Positions 62,618 to 64,000 of a DNA stretch of 64,000 nt are shown piece after piece. Where the stretch lies: NCBI GenBank assembly GCA_947629645.1, contig CANREV010000016.1:1-64000 (forward strand), written 5' to 3'. The position numbers were made by a program, and so were the translations under genes. Under the pieces are notes generated by a model, which saw nothing but the letters and a program-made list of their open reading frames with translations, searched no databases and had not been told where the DNA came from. Positions within the stretch are counted from its first letter, which is position 1. The number at the start of each line of letters is the position of its first letter. The stretch is from an uncultured Acetatifactor sp. Its GTDB lineage: Bacteria; Bacillota; Clostridia; Lachnospirales; Lachnospiraceae.

Positions 62618-63589
62618 ATGGGAAAACTAACGATCGGCAGTGTGACCCTGGACAATAATGTTATTCTGGCGCCCATGGCAGGCGTGACGGACTTACCCTT
62701 CAGGCTTCTGTGCAAAGAGCAGGGGGCAGGGCTGGTCTGTATGGAGATGGTCAGCGCTAAGGCGATCTATTATAACAATAGAAATACAGAGGAATTGCTC
62801 AGGGTTCATCCTGAGGAACATCCGGCTTCCCTGCAGCTGTTTGGCTCTGACCCGAAGGTCCTCGGGGAGATAGCCGGACGGATCGAGGACAGGCCTTTTG
62901 CCATACTGGATTTTAATATGGGATGTCCCGTGCCGAAGGTGGTCAATAATGGGGAAGGCTCTGCACTGATGAAAAATCCGGCGCTGGTCAGACAGATTCT
63001 GACATCTTTGGTTAAGGCGGTACAAAAACCGGTCACGGTAAAAATCCGCAAAGGTTTTGACGAAGAGCACTGCAATGCGGTGGAGATCGCCAGAATCGCG
63101 GAGGACTGCGGCGTGGCGGCGATCACCGTGCATGGAAGGACCAGGGAGCAGTATTACAGTGGTCAGGCTGACTGGGAGATCATCGCGAAAGTGAAGAATG
63201 CAGTCAGAATTCCCGTGATCGGAAACGGTGACATCGATACGCCCCATGCCGCGCTCAGCATGATCCGTCAGACAGGCTGCGATGGCGTGATGATCGGACG
63301 GGCTGCGCGGGGAAATCCTTGGATTTTTCGGGATACCGTGCAATTTTTGGAGAAGGGCGATATCCCCAAACCGCCTGATAGCGCAGAGAAAAGGAAGATG
63401 ATCCTCCGTCATGCCAGGCTGCAGCTGGAAATGAAGGGGGAATACACGGCGGTCAGGGAAATGCGGAAGCATTTGGCGTGGTATACCGTTGGCCTTCCGC
63501 ACTCTGCAAAGTTTCGACAAATGATCAATTCCATGGAAACCATGGAACAGCTTCTTCAGGGAGTGGAGACTATTTTTCCCAAAGAATGA
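62618..63589 (+). CDS. dusB: tRNA-dihydrouridine synthase
   Basis: 323 residues. FMN-binding TIM barrel: LAPMAGVTDLPFR, catalytic Cys in NMGCPVPKVVNN, ITVHGRTREQYYSG and GNGDIDTPHAA. Reduces uridine in tRNA D-loops. ATG 62618 has AGGGGAG five bases upstream and is adjacent to the family start GKLTIG; an ATG at 62600 overlapping coaX lacks a ribosome binding site. Last gene of the argF-birA-DUF6145-coaX-dusB run. Confidence 0.95.
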   Translation: MGKLTIGSVTLDNNVILAPMAGVTDLPFRLLCKEQGAGLVCMEMVSAKAIYYNNRNTEELLRVHPEEHPASLQLFGSDPKVLGEIAGRIEDRPFAILDFNMGCPVPKVVNNGEGSALMKNPALVRQILTSLVKAVQKPVTVKIRKGFDEEHCNAVEIARIAEDCGVAAITVHGRTREQYYSGQADWEIIAKVKNAVRIPVIGNGDIDTPHAALSMIRQTGCDGVMIGRAARGNPWIFRDTVQFLEKGDIPKPPDSAEKRKMILRHARLQLEMKGEYTAVREMRKHLAWYTVGLPHSAKFRQMINSMETMEQLLQGVETIFPKE

Positions 63590-63602
63590 ATACAATAGCA
63601 CT

Positions 63603-64000
63603 ATGGATACAATTCTCTATTTTTATAGTAAAAGAGGGTTGAAAGAACCCCTTGTGGAAGCGATCGGGCAGAAGTCTTTTCTGCTGATAAAGATCGGCAT
63701 TTCGCTGGATACCCGTCATTGGTGCGAGATTACCTCTCCTGAAAAGAAGGCTAAGCCGGATATGGAGGAAATTATTGGACGCAGCCTGTCCGGCTGGGAT
63801 TGGATCAATCCCGTATATGTGAGAGAGAGACTTCGTTACAGGCGGTGGAAGAAAGACTGGCAGGAATACGAGCGGTATATGAATTCGCTGACTCTGCGTT
63901 TTGGCACGCAGTTGGACAACGCTATTGACAATTTGACAGGATCGCTGCAAACCTGGATGACGGATTCTTCCGATTGTTACTGCGTCTATGATAAATCTGT
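63603..64000 (+). CDS. Protein of unknown function (3' end beyond window)
   Basis: A plus-strand frame from ATG 63603 stays open for 132 codons to the window edge. It reads MDTILYFYSKRGLKEPLVEA ... SLSGWDWINPVYVRERLRYRRWKKDW, with plausible composition and no membrane segment. No ribosome binding site stands out before the ATG, and dusB ends 13 bp upstream, so translation may be coupled. I do not recognise the family. Confidence 0.6.
   Translation, partial: MDTILYFYSKRGLKEPLVEAIGQKSFLLIKIGISLDTRHWCEITSPEKKAKPDMEEIIGRSLSGWDWINPVYVRERLRYRRWKKDWQEYERYMNSLTLRFGTQLDNAIDNLTGSLQTWMTDSSDCYCVYDKS

Noticed and set aside
62693..63601. 302-codon open frame on the minus strand
   Set aside because: Shadow of dusB, whose plus-strand motifs are complete.
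1..64000. tRNA or rRNA genes, and an origin of replication
   Set aside because: No tRNA-like T-loop with matching acceptor stem, no rRNA segment and no DnaA-box cluster was noticed in the intergenic regions; this was a reading by eye and short genes could be missed.

Overview
The window looks like a chromosomal segment of a spore-forming, low-to-mid GC member of the Firmicutes, most likely Lachnospiraceae (Clostridia). This is inferred from gene content: SpoIIID, an AGGAGG-type ribosome binding site before most genes, a SAM-I riboswitch before metK, two small alarmone synthetases, a THI-type ThyX, and DUF6145 and DUF6020 proteins. No species can be named. I see no rRNA, tRNA or CRISPR array.

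Layout. 1-5706: tandem array of four complete and one edge-truncated copies of a PD-(D/E)XK nuclease / putative transposase gene (TIGR01784 type, minus strand), each with the same promoter and leader and with different numbers of a C-terminal tetrapeptide repeat. 5913-14605: housekeeping and envelope genes (FKBP-type lipoprotein, asnS, two NlpC/P60 proteins around nfo, trkA-trkH). 14625-15641: AEC transporter. 15821-20534: spoIIID split in two by a 4,459-bp element. 20789-24697: VWA protein, MoxR-type AAA+ ATPase and LRR protein operon. 24913-30867: UDPGP-type uridylyltransferase, galE, small alarmone synthetase 1, thyX, hemolysin III-like protein, a small unknown gene, small alarmone synthetase 2. 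31333-40029: several large polytopic GT-C-like membrane proteins plus a tail-anchored coiled-coil protein and a flavin reductase. 40026-50768: Y-family polymerase, M23/LysM peptidase, murA, SAM riboswitch-metK, dnaE, pfkA. 50939-55725: TrmH-family methyltransferase, proC, SleB-like hydrolase, NfeD and SPFH pair. 55880-59403: SGNH hydrolase and two GT-C-like proteins. 59503-63589: argF-birA-DUF6145-coaX-dusB, then a partial gene at the right edge.

Main discovery. The codons for the N-terminal 38 residues of SpoIIID (15821-15934) and those for its C-terminal 46 residues (20394/20395-20534) lie 4.46 kb apart, each at one copy of a 10-bp direct repeat (ACCGTACATA at 15926-15935 and 20385-20394). 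Recombination between the repeats rebuilds a normal 84-codon spoIIID exactly in frame. The DNA between carries a large serine recombinase whose stop codon lies inside the right repeat, a RelB/DinJ-PIN toxin-antitoxin pair, a secreted protein, a small unknown protein and a terminator just after the truncated 5' half. A sigma-E-like promoter precedes the 5' half. This has the architecture of the sigK 'skin' element, but it interrupts a regulator that acts earlier, in the sigma-E stage. I infer a developmentally excised element controlling SpoIIID; simple gene inactivation by an integrated element is the alternative.

How the genes work together. Much of the rest is cell envelope work: precursor supply (murA, UDP-sugar enzymes, galE), wall hydrolases (two NlpC/P60, M23, SleB-like), membrane glycosyltransferase-like proteins and membrane-organising NfeD/SPFH proteins. 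The remainder is core metabolism, DNA replication and repair, and stringent-response signalling.
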